From NCBI GenBank assembly GCA_018067115.1, contig JAGPVI010000138.1:1-13559 (forward strand): DNA of 13,559 nucleotides, in the 5' to 3' direction. Position numbers and translations under genes: made by a program. Of this stretch, positions 13,430 through 13,559 are shown piece after piece (the first letter of the stretch is position 1; each line of letters begins with the position of its first letter). The notes below the pieces were generated by a model, which was not told where the DNA came from, did no database searches, and was given only the letters and a program-made list of their open reading frames with translations. Source of the stretch: Bizionia sp. Its GTDB lineage: Bacteria; Bacteroidota; Bacteroidia; Flavobacteriales; Flavobacteriaceae.

Positions 13430-13489
13430 TAAGTACTTCACTTCAATTATTTTAAATTTTTTACGGAAATAATCAATGTGAAGTACTTA
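13430..13489. promoter_or_regulatory. Paired operator-like inverted repeat upstream of the MFS gene
   Basis: TAAGTACTTCAC at 13430-13441 and GTGAAGTACTTA at 13478-13489 form a perfect 12 bp inverted repeat, and each arm contains the 8 bp palindrome AAGTACTT. The centres lie about four helical turns apart. A partial third box, AAATACTT, follows at 13493-13500. There is no T-run after the repeat on the minus strand, so a repressor-binding site is more likely than a terminator. Confidence 0.55.
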
Positions 13490-13509
13490 AAAAAATACTT
13501 AAAATTAAA

Positions 13510-13559
13510 TTAAAGACTCAAAGGAACATCATAAGCCATTTCTTTTCTACGGAATAAGA
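13510..13559 (-). CDS. C-terminal end of a gene running off the window
   Basis: The last 15 complete codons of a minus-strand frame enter from the right edge and end at TAA 13512-13510 with LFRRKEMAYDVPLSL. The codons look like coding sequence and the position, about 110 bp upstream of the MFS gene on the same strand, is that of a normal neighbour. Too little is present to name the product. Confidence 0.5.
   Translation of the reverse strand, partial: LFRRKEMAYDVPLSL

Overview
The window looks like chromosomal DNA from a member of the Bacteroidota, most likely Flavobacteriaceae. Base composition is AT-rich and most starts lack a Shine-Dalgarno sequence. Several genes are preceded by the Bacteroidota -7 element TAnnTTTG, and the protein families (short HPF, RecQ with an extra C-terminal domain, DUF1853, CsbD, DoxX) are typical of flavobacteria. 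No species can be named from the sequence.

Left third (1-6180), nucleic-acid enzymes. A RecQ helicase and a DUF1853-type protein are on the minus strand. A RadD-like SF2 helicase diverges from the DUF1853 gene across about 100 bp, and a DEAD-box RNA helicase follows it. The DEAD-box gene stops shortly after motif VI and lacks the C-terminal RNA-binding part expected for its family. A short open stretch reading like the C-terminus of a different protein follows, then a bidirectional terminator.

Middle (6180-8580), small stress proteins and a gene-poor stretch. Ribosome hibernation factor HPF, a CsbD-like protein and a CDGSH iron-sulfur protein are all on the minus strand. Between csbD and the CDGSH gene lie about 1.1 kb with no recognisable gene but many inverted repeats. 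The most striking are two nearly identical 40-41 bp hairpins whose two base substitutions fall on the same base pair and preserve it.

Right third (8580-13559), a probable thiol/electrophile response locus. A plus-strand HxlR-type regulator with an N-terminal cysteine diverges from a minus-strand run: a cytoplasmic DsbA-fold CxxC protein with a possible C-terminal winged helix, DoxX, a lipoprotein with two MliC-like (lysozyme inhibitor) repeats, and then pirin. The first three of these are 1-7 bp apart. Perfect or near-perfect dyads lie in the HxlR/DsbA intergenic region and upstream of pirin. Beyond the regulator are decayed gene fragments and a 12-TM MFS exporter. The MFS promoter region contains a long inverted repeat built on AAGTACTTCAC, and the tail of another minus-strand gene enters at the right edge.

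Functional links in the right third are inferred from gene order and family knowledge. No expression or binding evidence can be read from the sequence.
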